Shown here in pieces: positions 8,309 to 17,316 of a stretch of 49,047 bases of DNA. Every line of letters begins with the position of its first letter. Position 1 is the stretch's first letter. The stretch covers positions 1 through 49,047 of the forward strand of contig CADCCB010000019.1 in assembly GCA_902799905.1 (NCBI GenBank), given 5' to 3'. The position numbers and the translations under genes are program-made. A model generated the notes under the pieces. That model had not been told where the DNA came from, made no database searches, and saw only the letters and a program-made list of their open reading frames with translations. The DNA comes from an uncultured Prevotellaceae bacterium. GTDB lineage: Bacteria; Bacteroidota; Bacteroidia; Bacteroidales; Bacteroidaceae.

Positions 8309-9252
8309 GAGATAATCGTTTTGTCTTTCTTCACATCGTCCAGGGAAATGCCGAGCACATCGCAGAAGATGGCCTCACGGGCAAAGAGACCGTTGCCTGC
8401 CTGCTGGATATAGTAGGCATGGGGATTGTCGTCCACCTCATAGGCAATCTCGTTGACGCGAGGCAGCGGATGCAGTATCTTCATGTTGGGCTTGGCCAGT
8501 CGGAGCATGTCATCATTCAGTATGTACACATTCTTCACCCGCTCGTATTCCATCAGGTCGGAGAAACGCTCTTTCTGCACGCGAGTCATATAGAGGATGT
8601 CGGCATCGGCAATCACCTTCTCGTTGAAGGCTGTATGCTCCTGATACTTGATGCCATGTTCGTCGCAGTAGAGTTTATACTCCTTCGGCATGGCCAGTTC
8701 CTTGGGGGCCACGAAATGGAAAGTTGGATTGAAGTGGCGCATAGCCATCAGCAGTGAATGGACGGTACGGCCATACTTTAGGTCGCCTACCATATATATA
8801 TTAAGGTTCTCCAAGGTTCCCTGCGTCTTGTATATCGAGTAGAGGTCGAGCATACATTGTGATGGGTGCTGATGGGCACCGTCACCTGCATTGACGATAG
8901 GCACAGGACTTACCTCAGAGGCATACTGGGCCGCGCCTTCAATGAAATGACGCATCACAATGACGTCGGCGTAGTTGCTGACCATCAGAATGGTGTCCTT
9001 CAGCGTCTCACCCTTGGTGCCGCTGGTCACTTTCGGATCGGCGAATCCTATGACGCGGGCACCAAGCCTGTTGGCGGCTGTCTCGAACGACAGACGGGTT
9101 CTGGTACTTGGCTCAAAGAAGAGCGTGGCAACGACCTTGCCTTTGAGCAGTTCACGGTTGGGGTGCTTTTCAAACTCCTGTGCCATCTCAATCATATAGA
9201 GTATCTTCTCCTTGGTGAGATTGGCAATGGTCACGAAATTGTGCTTGTCCAT
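8305..9252 (-). CDS. pyrB: Aspartate carbamoyltransferase catalytic chain
   Basis: 315 residues. It condenses carbamoyl phosphate and aspartate, the committed step of de novo pyrimidine synthesis. The carbamoyl-phosphate motif FEPSTRTR (46-53) and [10 protein letters not shown] are intact, and the C-terminal aspartate domain contains [10 protein letters not shown]. It is followed by pyrI with a 4-nt overlap. The 28-nt gap to uxuB upstream and the shared strand suggest it could also be read from the uxu transcript. I see no pyrimidine leader or attenuator in that gap. Confidence 0.96.
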   Translation of the reverse strand: MDKHNFVTIANLTKEKILYMIEMAQEFEKHPNRELLKGKVVATLFFEPSTRTRLSFETAANRLGARVIGFADPKVTSGTKGETLKDTILMVSNYADVIVMRHFIEGAAQYASEVSPVPIVNAGDGAHQHPSQCMLDLYSIYKTQGTLENLNIYMVGDLKYGRTVHSLLMAMRHFNPTFHFVAPKELAMPKEYKLYCDEHGIKYQEHTAFNEKVIADADILYMTRVQKERFSDLMEYERVKNVYILNDDMLRLAKPNMKILHPLPRVNEIAYEVDDNPHAYYIQQAGNGLFAREAIFCDVLGISLDDVKKDKTIIS

Positions 9253-9280
9253 ATCGGTTTTTGAAGAGAGTCAAATAATA

Positions 9281-10867
9281 TTATCGTGCAGCCACATATT
9301 TATGCAATGTCTGGCGCACAGCACCAGGACCGGCATAGAGTTCCTTCACCATGCCCTCAATCTGGTCACCAAGACCAGCCTCATAGAGGTCGAGTCCAAA
9401 GACGTCCTTGCGGCTATAGAGCGCCTTTAGCGGGCTCCAGTCCTGATCGGCTTTGCCAATCTCCAGCGGGGCAACGATGGCCTGCAGTTCTGCCAGCATG
9501 GGATCGGGAGAGGGCTCGAAGGCTGTGAGGTCATCCTTAAGGCCCTTCAGGTAGCGTGCATAGCCAGCCAGTACCAAGGGGATGAGTACCAGGTTGCTCT
9601 TGTCGAGGCCACGAGCGATATACTTCTTCAGGGTTTCGCCAAAGCGGATAGGCAGTTTCTGACTGGTGTCCATAGCAATACGCTGGGGAGCATCAGGCAT
9701 GAAGGGGTTGGGCAGACGCTTGTTGAGAACGGCGCCAATGAACTCGTAGGGGTTCAGCACGCCTGGATCAACAACGACGGGCATGGCCTCCATATAGCCG
9801 ATCTTCTGGATGAAGGCACGCAGGTCTTCGTCCTTCATCTCAGCAGAGATCAAGGTATAGTCCAGCATGCAGCCATAGATGCTCATCGCCGTGTGAAGCG
9901 GGTTCAGGCAGGTGGTCACCTTCATGGTCTCTACCTTATCTACGGTCTCACGCGTAGTATAGAGCGCACCGCCCAGGTCGAGTGGGGGACGACCGTTGAT
10001 GTAGTGGTCCTCGATAACCAGGTACTGTACCTCCTCAGCATTGACGAAGGGAGCAGTAAAGGTGTGCTTCTCGGTCTCGATATAGTTATTGTCCTCGAAA
10101 CCGTCGGCTGCCAGTAGTTCCTTCACCTTCTCGTGGGGACGGGGAGTAATCTTGTCGATCATCGACCAGGGGAAGGTCACCTTCGTCTCGTCTTTCAGGT
10201 AGTCGAGGAAAGTAGCGGGCACCAATCCGTCCTTCACCCAGCGCTCGGCATAGGCAAAGACGCCAGCCTTCACCTTGTCGCCATTATGCGAGCAGTTGTC
10301 CATGCTTTGAATCGTGAGAGGCAGTTCTCCTGTCTTATAACGCTCCAGCAACAGAGCGCAAACCTTACCCATAGCGAAGACGGGCTTCAGACCACGGGCC
10401 AGGTCGGCCTCGTTGAAGGTGTAGCCTTTCTCGGTGATGGTGAAGGAAATCATTTGGAGTGATGGCTTCTTGAATATTTCCACAAGGCGGTTCCAGTCCT
10501 CAAACTGAGGATCGGCCTTCAATGCTTCTGTGACTGAGGCGATAACCTTCTTCTCGATAGAACCATCTGAGCAGAGGTTCACGCAGAGAGACAGATTATT
10601 ATAAGGAGCGTAGGCCTTGTCGATGACCTCAAAGTCGAAGGTCTCGGCTACGATGACACCACGGTCATACTTGCCTGTGTTCAGCGCATCATTGAGGATG
10701 GCAGCGGGGAAAGCACGAAAGATGTTGCCGCCGCCAAAGTGTACCCATGTAGGTTCCTTTGCCGTCTTCTCGCGAAGGGCCTTGATATCAAACTTTGGGA
10801 GTTCATAGCCTTTCTGCTCCCACTCTGCGGCGTTATAGTTACCGCAAAAAATATCATTCAGTTTCAT
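9281..10867 (-). CDS. uxuB: D-mannonate oxidoreductase (fructuronate reductase)
   Basis: 528 residues of the polyol/mannitol dehydrogenase family. The N-terminal Rossmann segment WVHFGGGNIFRAF binds NAD(H). The conserved central region includes MDNCSHNGDK, matching the catalytic core of the family. It reduces D-fructuronate to D-mannonate in glucuronate catabolism. The assignment rests on family resemblance plus uxuA (12451-13704) on the same strand; on sequence alone, mannitol or altronate dehydrogenases are the alternatives. ATG 10867 (MKLNDIFCGN) was preferred over an upstream ATG that adds eight residues. A receptor-like gene separates it from uxuA. Confidence 0.88.
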   Translation of the reverse strand: MKLNDIFCGNYNAAEWEQKGYELPKFDIKALREKTAKEPTWVHFGGGNIFRAFPAAILNDALNTGKYDRGVIVAETFDFEVIDKAYAPYNNLSLCVNLCSDGSIEKKVIASVTEALKADPQFEDWNRLVEIFKKPSLQMISFTITEKGYTFNEADLARGLKPVFAMGKVCALLLERYKTGELPLTIQSMDNCSHNGDKVKAGVFAYAERWVKDGLVPATFLDYLKDETKVTFPWSMIDKITPRPHEKVKELLAADGFEDNNYIETEKHTFTAPFVNAEEVQYLVIEDHYINGRPPLDLGGALYTTRETVDKVETMKVTTCLNPLHTAMSIYGCMLDYTLISAEMKDEDLRAFIQKIGYMEAMPVVVDPGVLNPYEFIGAVLNKRLPNPFMPDAPQRIAMDTSQKLPIRFGETLKKYIARGLDKSNLVLIPLVLAGYARYLKGLKDDLTAFEPSPDPMLAELQAIVAPLEIGKADQDWSPLKALYSRKDVFGLDLYEAGLGDQIEGMVKELYAGPGAVRQTLHKYVAAR

Positions 10868-10937
10868 AGTTTTGAGTATGTATTTTAACATTCTTCTTGC
10901 AAGTGTTGCGTTTTCGGCCTTTAGGTCAAAAGAACGC

Positions 10938-12395
10938 TTATTCCTCTGGGAGATAACTGTCCAGAGATACTATCACCGTCTCATTATTACGAGGTATCCT
11001 GTTGTTCTTGACAATATCTTCAAAGCGTTTGTCAATCTTCATGAGCAGTTCCACCATAGCGTCAGGAATCCAGAATGACGTTCCACCATCCTCGTTATAG
11101 CCCACGAAATACAGATAGTTGGTCTTTGTCACAGGCTTCCTCTCCTCATCCAGGACGACAAGCGGACGGCAATCGCCCTCTTCGTACACTTCAACGGATA
11201 CGTAATAGTGGCTTCCTAACATGATATAGGGTGTCTCATCGCGTCGTATCTTGCTCTTGGGAGTGAGGTCTGTAAACTTGTCCACATGTTCACCCAGCGT
11301 CTCCTTTGAGATCGTTATATCGTAGGGAGTCAGTATGCGTTGATAGTTTGTCAGTGTGCCGCTTCCTACCTCAGTCGTGAAAATCATCACATTCTGCTCA
11401 GAGACAGATTTGATGAAGGCTGCCAAGTCCTCTACGCCGATGCTGTCTTTCCCGTCTATCAGTTCGTGACTATAGTTCTTCTTCACATATAAGGTCAGTT
11501 CATCATCCCCTAGTTTATATGATAGTACAGAACCCTTGTTGACAAACTGGTCACGGCTGCTCATCTTCAGGAAGTTGGACTCTTCTGATTCCATCGCGGA
11601 CATGCAGACAGGATAGAAAGGTCTCGACACCTTGCTGTCTTTCGCCGCATGATGCTGCATCACCTCCGTCGTAATGATAGGCCAAGATGTGCTGGTGGGA
11701 ACGGCGATACAGATAGAGTTGTCATATTCATACACCTTACCTACCTCCGGGTATTTCTCTTCCAGGCAGCGCACCGCCGAGCCGCCTCCTATAAACAACA
11801 GAGTGACGTCATTCTTGCGCGACGAAGCAATCCAGAAAGTCAGGGCAGACAAGAATACCAAAGTCAGAGTCGTAAGAAAAGCCCATACCTTCAATATCGT
11901 AACCTTTTTCTTAGAAGAAACGCTGACCTCGTCAATCAGCATATTCACCTCCTGATTGAGGCGGTCCTTGACCTTGTTCTCCAGATCCTCCAAGTTGGAA
12001 TAGTCCACATAGTAGGAGTCAGAATTTTCGCTGACTAATTTCTCCACCTCTTCAATATCTGGAGTCCTCTCCTGGAATTCCTTCATGAAGACGAGTATTT
12101 TGGGCTTTCCCTTACCTTTCTGCCCCTGTGAAGCAAGTAGGAACTCCTGTTTTGTTTTCTCGCCCATCTTACCTTCAACGAGAAAGATGACAATGTCCGA
12201 CTTGTTCTTGATGAAGTCATCATAGTCAGTTTGGTTATCCCCGAGGTTCACATAAGAGAACATGTTTAACGTCATATGATAACCTTTCATGCGGTATTCC
12301 CCGTTGAGGTTATTAACGAGCGCTTTTAACCTTAGCCGGTGCTCCTTGAGTTTCTTCGAGCCCGAAACGAATATTGATATGGACGATTTATTCAT
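10938..12395 (-). CDS. Membrane protein: TIR/DUF4062-like N-domain, one TM helix, binding-protein-like C-domain
   Basis: 485 residues, no family I can name for the whole protein. Residues 4-150 form an alpha/beta domain: strand ISIFVSGS, helix KKLKEHRLRLKALVNNL, then DFIKNKSDIVIFLVEGKMGEKTKQEF with Glu84, and KPKILVFMKEF. The order resembles TIR, DUF4062 and nucleoside-deoxyribosyltransferase-like domains, where the equivalent Glu can be catalytic. A linker (150-166) and one hydrophobic helix (about 167-190) follow. Residues 195-485 recall periplasmic solute-binding proteins of the phosphate/molybdate type: LLFIGGGSAV, a hydrophobic strand before PTSTSWPI, and TEVGSGTLTNYQRI. The topology predicts a cytoplasmic N-domain and an exported C-domain, like a one-pass receptor. 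It lies 55 nt after uxuA and 70 nt before uxuB. Function is not known. Confidence 0.6.
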   Translation of the reverse strand: MNKSSISIFVSGSKKLKEHRLRLKALVNNLNGEYRMKGYHMTLNMFSYVNLGDNQTDYDDFIKNKSDIVIFLVEGKMGEKTKQEFLLASQGQKGKGKPKILVFMKEFQERTPDIEEVEKLVSENSDSYYVDYSNLEDLENKVKDRLNQEVNMLIDEVSVSSKKKVTILKVWAFLTTLTLVFLSALTFWIASSRKNDVTLLFIGGGSAVRCLEEKYPEVGKVYEYDNSICIAVPTSTSWPIITTEVMQHHAAKDSKVSRPFYPVCMSAMESEESNFLKMSSRDQFVNKGSVLSYKLGDDELTLYVKKNYSHELIDGKDSIGVEDLAAFIKSVSEQNVMIFTTEVGSGTLTNYQRILTPYDITISKETLGEHVDKFTDLTPKSKIRRDETPYIMLGSHYYVSVEVYEEGDCRPLVVLDEERKPVTKTNYLYFVGYNEDGGTSFWIPDAMVELLMKIDKRFEDIVKNNRIPRNNETVIVSLDSYLPEE

Positions 12396-12399
12396 CTTT

Positions 12400-12478
12400 C
12401 TTCATTGAAGAATGCTGACTGCTTGTATGAAACATGAAATACGTTGTTTCTTAATCGAAGAAGCCTGGCTGCTTGTAT
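12400..12478 (-). repeat. Duplicated uxuA 3' end
   Basis: A 29-nt block at 12450-12478, covering the last codons and stop of uxuA, is repeated at 12400-12428 with 24 of 29 bases identical, offset by 50 nt. Read on the minus strand in the uxuA frame, the downstream copy gives SYKQSAFFNEE, beside the real C-terminus EYKQPGFFD. It therefore looks like the end of another uxuA allele. Confidence 0.7.
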
Positions 12479-13704
12479 TCAATACCCAACTCACGGTCGA
12501 CTGTGGCGAGGATACCCTGTACCTGTCCGAGTGCAAACATACGGCCGAGCAGGGTATAGCCAGCGTTATGCCCGTGACTAGACTCGTCAAGGATACCGCC
12601 AGGCTCGTCGGTAAATGTCATGCCATGATCCACACGCATGGGCAGGTTGGGGTTTTCCTTCTCAAAGATACGCGCCAGTTCGATAAGGTCGGCACGACCG
12701 CCCAAATGGCTGGCCTCGGTGAAGTCGCCATTGGGGAAAATGTGGCAAGAACGCAGGTGAACGAAGTGGGTGCGCGAAGCAAACTTCTTGGCCAAATCCA
12801 CCACGTTGTTATATGCTCCAGCCGAGAGTGAACCGGCACAGAAGGTCAGACCATTATGCTTGTTGGGTACAGCATCGAGGAACCACTGGATATCCTCTTC
12901 GGTACGAACGATACGTGGCAAGCCCAGAATCTCAATGGGGGGATCGTCCGGGTGTACGCACATATTCATATTGCACTCATCGCAGGTAGGCATGATAGCC
13001 TCGAGGAAGTACTTCATGTTGGCGCGAAGTTTAGCCTTGTCAATGCCTTTGTAGAGGTCGAGGAACTCGCGGAACTTCTGCACGGGAGCCTCATCGTTCT
13101 CGCTGAAATTGCCAGAGACAAAGCCCTGAGTCTTGATGACGATGTTCTCTACTAGTTTGTGGTCTTTCTCTGGGGTCATCGTCTTAGCCAACTCGTCGCA
13201 CTCAGCAATCACACTACGGCCCTGTCCCCAGCCCTCTGGGAACCGGAACTTCTCCCATTCTTCGCGAGCACCCTCACGCTTCAGAATATAGATATCGAAA
13301 TAGGCGAACTCGGCATAATTGAAGTACAGGTTCGTGGCACCATTGGGATTGTTGTGGAACAGGTCGGTTCGTGCCCAGTCGAGCACAGGCATGAAGTTGT
13401 AGCAGATGCAATGGATGCCTTCAGCCGACAGGTTGCGCAGACTTTCCTTGTACACCTCAATCTGCTCGTCGCGGTCAGGGCCGCCATATTTGATGGTTTC
13501 AACAACGGGCAGAGACTCAACAACGCTCCAGCGCATGCCGTAACTTTCGATATATTCACGAAGGTCGCGAATCTTTTCACGGGTCCACACTTGTCCAAGT
13601 GGCACGTCATGTAGTGCTGTAACGATACCCTCTACACCAATTTGTCTGAGCATGGCAAGGGTGATTTTGTCTTTCTTGCCAAACCATCTCCAAGTTCTTT
13701 CCAT
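12451..13704 (-). CDS. uxuA: Mannonate dehydratase
   Basis: 417 residues, slightly longer than the ~394 of E. coli. It dehydrates D-mannonate to 2-keto-3-deoxygluconate, using a divalent metal in a TIM barrel. Landmarks are MERTWRWFGKKDKI at the start, CYNFMPVLDWARTD, MNMCVHPDDPP, FCAGSLSAG, FVHLRSC and MRVDHGMTF, with the Cys, His and Asp ligands in place. It is the first gene after its promoter on the minus strand, with uxuB two genes downstream. kdgK, kdgA and uxaC are not in the window. Confidence 0.95.
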   Translation of the reverse strand: MERTWRWFGKKDKITLAMLRQIGVEGIVTALHDVPLGQVWTREKIRDLREYIESYGMRWSVVESLPVVETIKYGGPDRDEQIEVYKESLRNLSAEGIHCICYNFMPVLDWARTDLFHNNPNGATNLYFNYAEFAYFDIYILKREGAREEWEKFRFPEGWGQGRSVIAECDELAKTMTPEKDHKLVENIVIKTQGFVSGNFSENDEAPVQKFREFLDLYKGIDKAKLRANMKYFLEAIMPTCDECNMNMCVHPDDPPIEILGLPRIVRTEEDIQWFLDAVPNKHNGLTFCAGSLSAGAYNNVVDLAKKFASRTHFVHLRSCHIFPNGDFTEASHLGGRADLIELARIFEKENPNLPMRVDHGMTFTDEPGGILDESSHGHNAGYTLLGRMFALGQVQGILATVDRELGIEYKQPGFFD

Positions 13705-13747
13705 AGACTTTTCTTCTTGTTAAATGATGTTTAAACGTAATTTGCTG

Positions 13748-13755
13748 CAAAATTA
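13748..13755 (-). promoter_or_regulatory. uxuA promoter, -7 box
   Basis: TAATTTTG on the minus strand followed by CAG, about 43 nt upstream of the uxuA ATG. The 196-nt uxuA-ileS spacer holds this promoter and that of ileS, pointing in opposite directions. I recognised no operator for a hexuronate regulator in it. Confidence 0.65.
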
Positions 13756-13860
13756 GCATATTTTTCTGATATTACGTATAGAAAAAGATTCAAAAATATG
13801 TAAATTTGTCCATTATGTTTTTTTTACTTTCGTTTTGTTCTTAAATCCAAAAAAAATGTT

Positions 13861-13868
13861 TACCTTTG
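13861..13868 (+). promoter_or_regulatory. ileS operon promoter, -7 box
   Basis: TACCTTTG followed by CACGCTAAATA, 32 nt before the ileS ATG. A TTTTG at 13833-13837 is a possible -33 element, with spacing (23 nt) a little longer than usual. The downstream word GCACGCTAAATA recurs at the bamD promoter. Confidence 0.75.
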
Positions 13869-13900
13869 CACGCTAAATAAAAAACGTAAAGAAAACAGAT

Positions 13901-16900
13901 ATGGCAAAGAGATTCACCGAGCATAACGGTTTGAACCTGATGCAGGTTAATAACGAGATTCTGGAAAAGTGGATGAAAGAGGATATCTTTCATCGTTCGA
14001 TAGACGAGCGCGAAGGATGTCCGCAGTTCGTATTCTTCGAGGGGCCTCCCTCTGCAAATGGTCATCCAGGCATCCATCATGTGTTAGGACGTGCGCTGAA
14101 GGACACCTTCAACCGTTATAAGACCATGCAAGGTTTTCAAGTGAAGCGTAAGGCAGGATGGGACACCCATGGTCTGCCCGTAGAACTGGGCGTAGAGAAG
14201 GAACTGGGTATTACCAAGGCCGATATTGACAACAAGGAGAGCGAGAAATACATCTCGACGGAGGACTACAACAGGAAATGTCGCGAGAACGTGATGAAGT
14301 TTACTGCTGAATGGCGTGAACTGACTGAGCGTATGGGCTATTTCGTAGACCTGGACAATCCCTATATCACCTACGATAACAAATATATTGAGACTCTGTG
14401 GTGGCTGCTGAAGCAGTTCTACCAGAAGGGCCTTCTCTATAAGGGCTATACCATCCAGCCCTATAGTCCTGCAGCCGGTACTGGTCTGTCTTCTCATGAG
14501 TTGAACCAGCCTGGATGCTATCGTGACGTGAAGGACACCACCTGTACAGCGCTGTTTAAGATGAAGAATCCGAAGCCAGAAATGACAGAGTGGGGCACAC
14601 CTTATTTTATGGCTTGGACCACTACGCCTTGGACGCTGGCTGCTAACTCAGCACTCTGCGTTGGTCCGAAGATTGACTATGTGGCTCTTGAGACCTACAA
14701 CCCCTATACTGCCGAGAAGATTACGGTAGTGATGGCTGAGGCCCGTGTGGCTGCCTACTTCGATACCGCTGCCGAGATTACTGATGGAGGCGAGATGCCA
14801 GAATATAAGAAAGGTGAGAAGTTCCTGCCATATCGTACTGTTGCTCACTACAAGGGTATAGATCTCGTTGGTATGGAATACGAGCAGTTGCTGCCTATGA
14901 TCAAGCCTATGGGCGATGCTTTCAAGGTGATTCCTGGCGACTATGTGACAACTGAAGATGGTGCCGGTATCGTGCATATTGCTCCCAACTTCGGTGCTGA
15001 CGATGCCTTTGTGGCCAAGAAAGCCGGTATCTGCCCCATTGTGCTCATCGACAAGAAGGGGGCCGAGCGTCCTGTGGTTGACCTTCAGGGTAAATACTTC
15101 GTGGTGGAGGATCTCGACGAACAATTTGTCAAACAATATGTAGATGTAGAGAAGTGGAGCCGCTATGCTGGCCGCTTTGTGAAGAACGCCTACGACGAGA
15201 CCTTGACAGACAAGGATGAGACACTCGATATAACTATCTGTATGGACTTGAAGGCTGATGGAAAAGCCTTCAAAATAGAGAAGCATGTACACAACTATCC
15301 CCATTGCTGGCGTACAGACAAGCCCGTGCTCTACTATCCGCTTGACTCTTGGTTCATCAAGAGTTCTGCCTGCAAGGAGCGCATGAGCCAACTGAACACT
15401 ACTATTGGCTGGCATCCTGAGTCGACAGGCAGTGGCCGCTTTGGTAACTGGTTGGAGAACCTGAACGACTGGAACCTCAGCCGTTCACGCTTCTGGGGCA
15501 CACCATTGCCCATCTGGCGTAGTGAGGAAGGCGAGGAGAAATGCATCGGAAGTCTGGAGGAACTCTACAATGAGATTGAGAAGGCTGTTGCCGCTGGTGT
15601 AATGGCATCTAACCCGTTGAAGGAGAAAGGCTTTGTTCCTGGCGACATGTCGAAGGAGAACTATGATAAGATTGACATGCACCGTCCTTATGTGGACTAT
15701 ATTGTACTGGTGAGCGAGAGTGGTAAGCCCATGAAGCGCGAGAGCGACCTAATTGACGTTTGGTTTGACTCAGGCTCGATGCCTTACGCCCAGGTTCATT
15801 ATCCGTTTGAGAATAAGGAACTGATTGATGAAAACAAGGCATTCCCCGCCGACTTCATCAACGAGGGTGTTGACCAGACGCGTGGTTGGTTCTTTACGTT
15901 GCATGCCATCGCTACCATGATCTTTGACTCTGTGGCCTTCAAGAATGTGATCTCCACCGGTTTGGTGCTTGATGCCAAGGGAAACAAGATGTCGAAGCAT
16001 GTGGGTAATGTGGTCAATCCCTTTGAAATGATTGATAAATATGGCTCAGATGCCGTCCGATTCTATATGATGACCAACTCAGAGCCTTGGGATAACCTGA
16101 AGTTCGACCCCGAAGGCGTGGCTGAAATCAGCCGCAAGTTCTTCGGCACCTTATATAATACGTACTCGCTGTTCGCCATGTATGCCAATGTGGACGATTT
16201 CGATCCTGCAACACCACAGGTCCCTATTGAGAAGCGTCCGGAGTTCGACCGCTGGATTCTCTCGTGTCTGAATTCGCTGGTTCAGGGCGTTCAGCAGGAA
16301 ATGGACGGCTATGACCCCACACGTGCTGGACGACTCATCGATGCCTTTGTCGATGAAGACCTCTCTAACTGGTACGTTCGCCTGAATAAGAAACGCTTCT
16401 GGGGTAAGGAGATGGACGAGGACAAGTTGGCTGCCTATCAGACCCTGTACGAGTGTCTGATGACCGTTGCCAAGTTGTTGGCTCCGTTCGCTCCGTTCTT
16501 TGCCGACCAACTGTATAGAGACCTTGATGGCGCTTTGGATAGCGTTCATCTGGAAAAATTCCCAGAATTCAACTCCAATCTTGTCAATAAAGACCTCGAA
16601 GAGCGCATGGATATTGCCCAGCGTATAACAACAGTGGTACTGTCGCTGCGTAAGAAGGAGGGCATTGCCGTGAAGCAGCCTCTGCAGACATTGATGATTC
16701 CTCCCGTTGACCAGGCTCAGCGCGAGGCCATTGAGACCGTCAAGGATATCTTCTTGCAGGAAGTGAACGTCAAAGAGGTGAAGTTTGTGGAGGGTGCCGG
16801 CATTCTGGTGAAGAAAGTGAAGTGTAACTTCCGCACGATGGGTAAGAAGTTCGGCAAGGACATGAAGGCCGTTGCTGCTGCTGTTGCAGAGATGACGCAG

Positions 16901-17311
16901 GAGCAGATTGCAGAACTGGAGACCAACGGCAAGGTGCAGTTGGGTACCTATGAGATTTTGGCTGAAGATGTTGAAATCATTAGCGAAGACATCCCAGGCT
17001 GGCTCGTTGGCAATGACGGAAACTTGACCATCGCCCTCGATATTACCCTGACCGATGAGTTGCGTGCCGAGGGTATGGCCCGTACACTGGTAAACCGTAT
17101 CCAGAATATCCGTAAGAAAACTGGATTGGAGATTACAGACCGCATCCATGTACAGATTGAGCCTAACGAGGCTGTCACCAAGGCTGTGGAAGCCTTTGGC
17201 GACTATATTGCACGTCAGGTGTTGGCCGACGACATCAAACTGGAAGCCAATGAAGGCCAGGCAGTGGAATTTGACGAATTTACATTAAATATTAACATAA
17301 CTAAATCTTAA
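13901..17311 (+). CDS. ileS: Isoleucine-tRNA ligase
   Basis: 1136 residues, in the range of the longer bacterial form. It charges tRNA-Ile and edits mischarged valine. The class I signatures are HPGIHH (55-60, the HIGH motif) and KMSKH (about 696-700); the CP1 editing insertion lies between them, including WTTTPWTL. The C-terminal anticodon-binding region follows. First gene of a long plus-strand run; the DksA-like gene starts 5 nt after its stop. Confidence 0.97.
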   Translation: MAKRFTEHNGLNLMQVNNEILEKWMKEDIFHRSIDEREGCPQFVFFEGPPSANGHPGIHHVLGRALKDTFNRYKTMQGFQVKRKAGWDTHGLPVELGVEKELGITKADIDNKESEKYISTEDYNRKCRENVMKFTAEWRELTERMGYFVDLDNPYITYDNKYIETLWWLLKQFYQKGLLYKGYTIQPYSPAAGTGLSSHELNQPGCYRDVKDTTCTALFKMKNPKPEMTEWGTPYFMAWTTTPWTLAANSALCVGPKIDYVALETYNPYTAEKITVVMAEARVAAYFDTAAEITDGGEMPEYKKGEKFLPYRTVAHYKGIDLVGMEYEQLLPMIKPMGDAFKVIPGDYVTTEDGAGIVHIAPNFGADDAFVAKKAGICPIVLIDKKGAERPVVDLQGKYFVVEDLDEQFVKQYVDVEKWSRYAGRFVKNAYDETLTDKDETLDITICMDLKADGKAFKIEKHVHNYPHCWRTDKPVLYYPLDSWFIKSSACKERMSQLNTTIGWHPESTGSGRFGNWLENLNDWNLSRSRFWGTPLPIWRSEEGEEKCIGSLEELYNEIEKAVAAGVMASNPLKEKGFVPGDMSKENYDKIDMHRPYVDYIVLVSESGKPMKRESDLIDVWFDSGSMPYAQVHYPFENKELIDENKAFPADFINEGVDQTRGWFFTLHAIATMIFDSVAFKNVISTGLVLDAKGNKMSKHVGNVVNPFEMIDKYGSDAVRFYMMTNSEPWDNLKFDPEGVAEISRKFFGTLYNTYSLFAMYANVDDFDPATPQVPIEKRPEFDRWILSCLNSLVQGVQQEMDGYDPTRAGRLIDAFVDEDLSNWYVRLNKKRFWGKEMDEDKLAAYQTLYECLMTVAKLLAPFAPFFADQLYRDLDGALDSVHLEKFPEFNSNLVNKDLEERMDIAQRITTVVLSLRKKEGIAVKQPLQTLMIPPVDQAQREAIETVKDIFLQEVNVKEVKFVEGAGILVKKVKCNFRTMGKKFGKDMKAVAAAVAEMTQEQIAELETNGKVQLGTYEILAEDVEIISEDIPGWLVGNDGNLTIALDITLTDELRAEGMARTLVNRIQNIRKKTGLEITDRIHVQIEPNEAVTKAVEAFGDYIARQVLADDIKLEANEGQAVEFDEFTLNINITKS

Positions 17312-17316
17312 GACTT

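Noticed and set aside
7853-9252. Possible pyrimidine riboswitch or attenuator before pyrB
   Set aside because: The gap between uxuB and pyrB is only 28 nt and contains no leader peptide or stem-loop pair.
16151-17149. Minus-strand frame of 332 codons opposite ileS
   Set aside because: Shadow of codon bias in ileS; no start context, no motifs.
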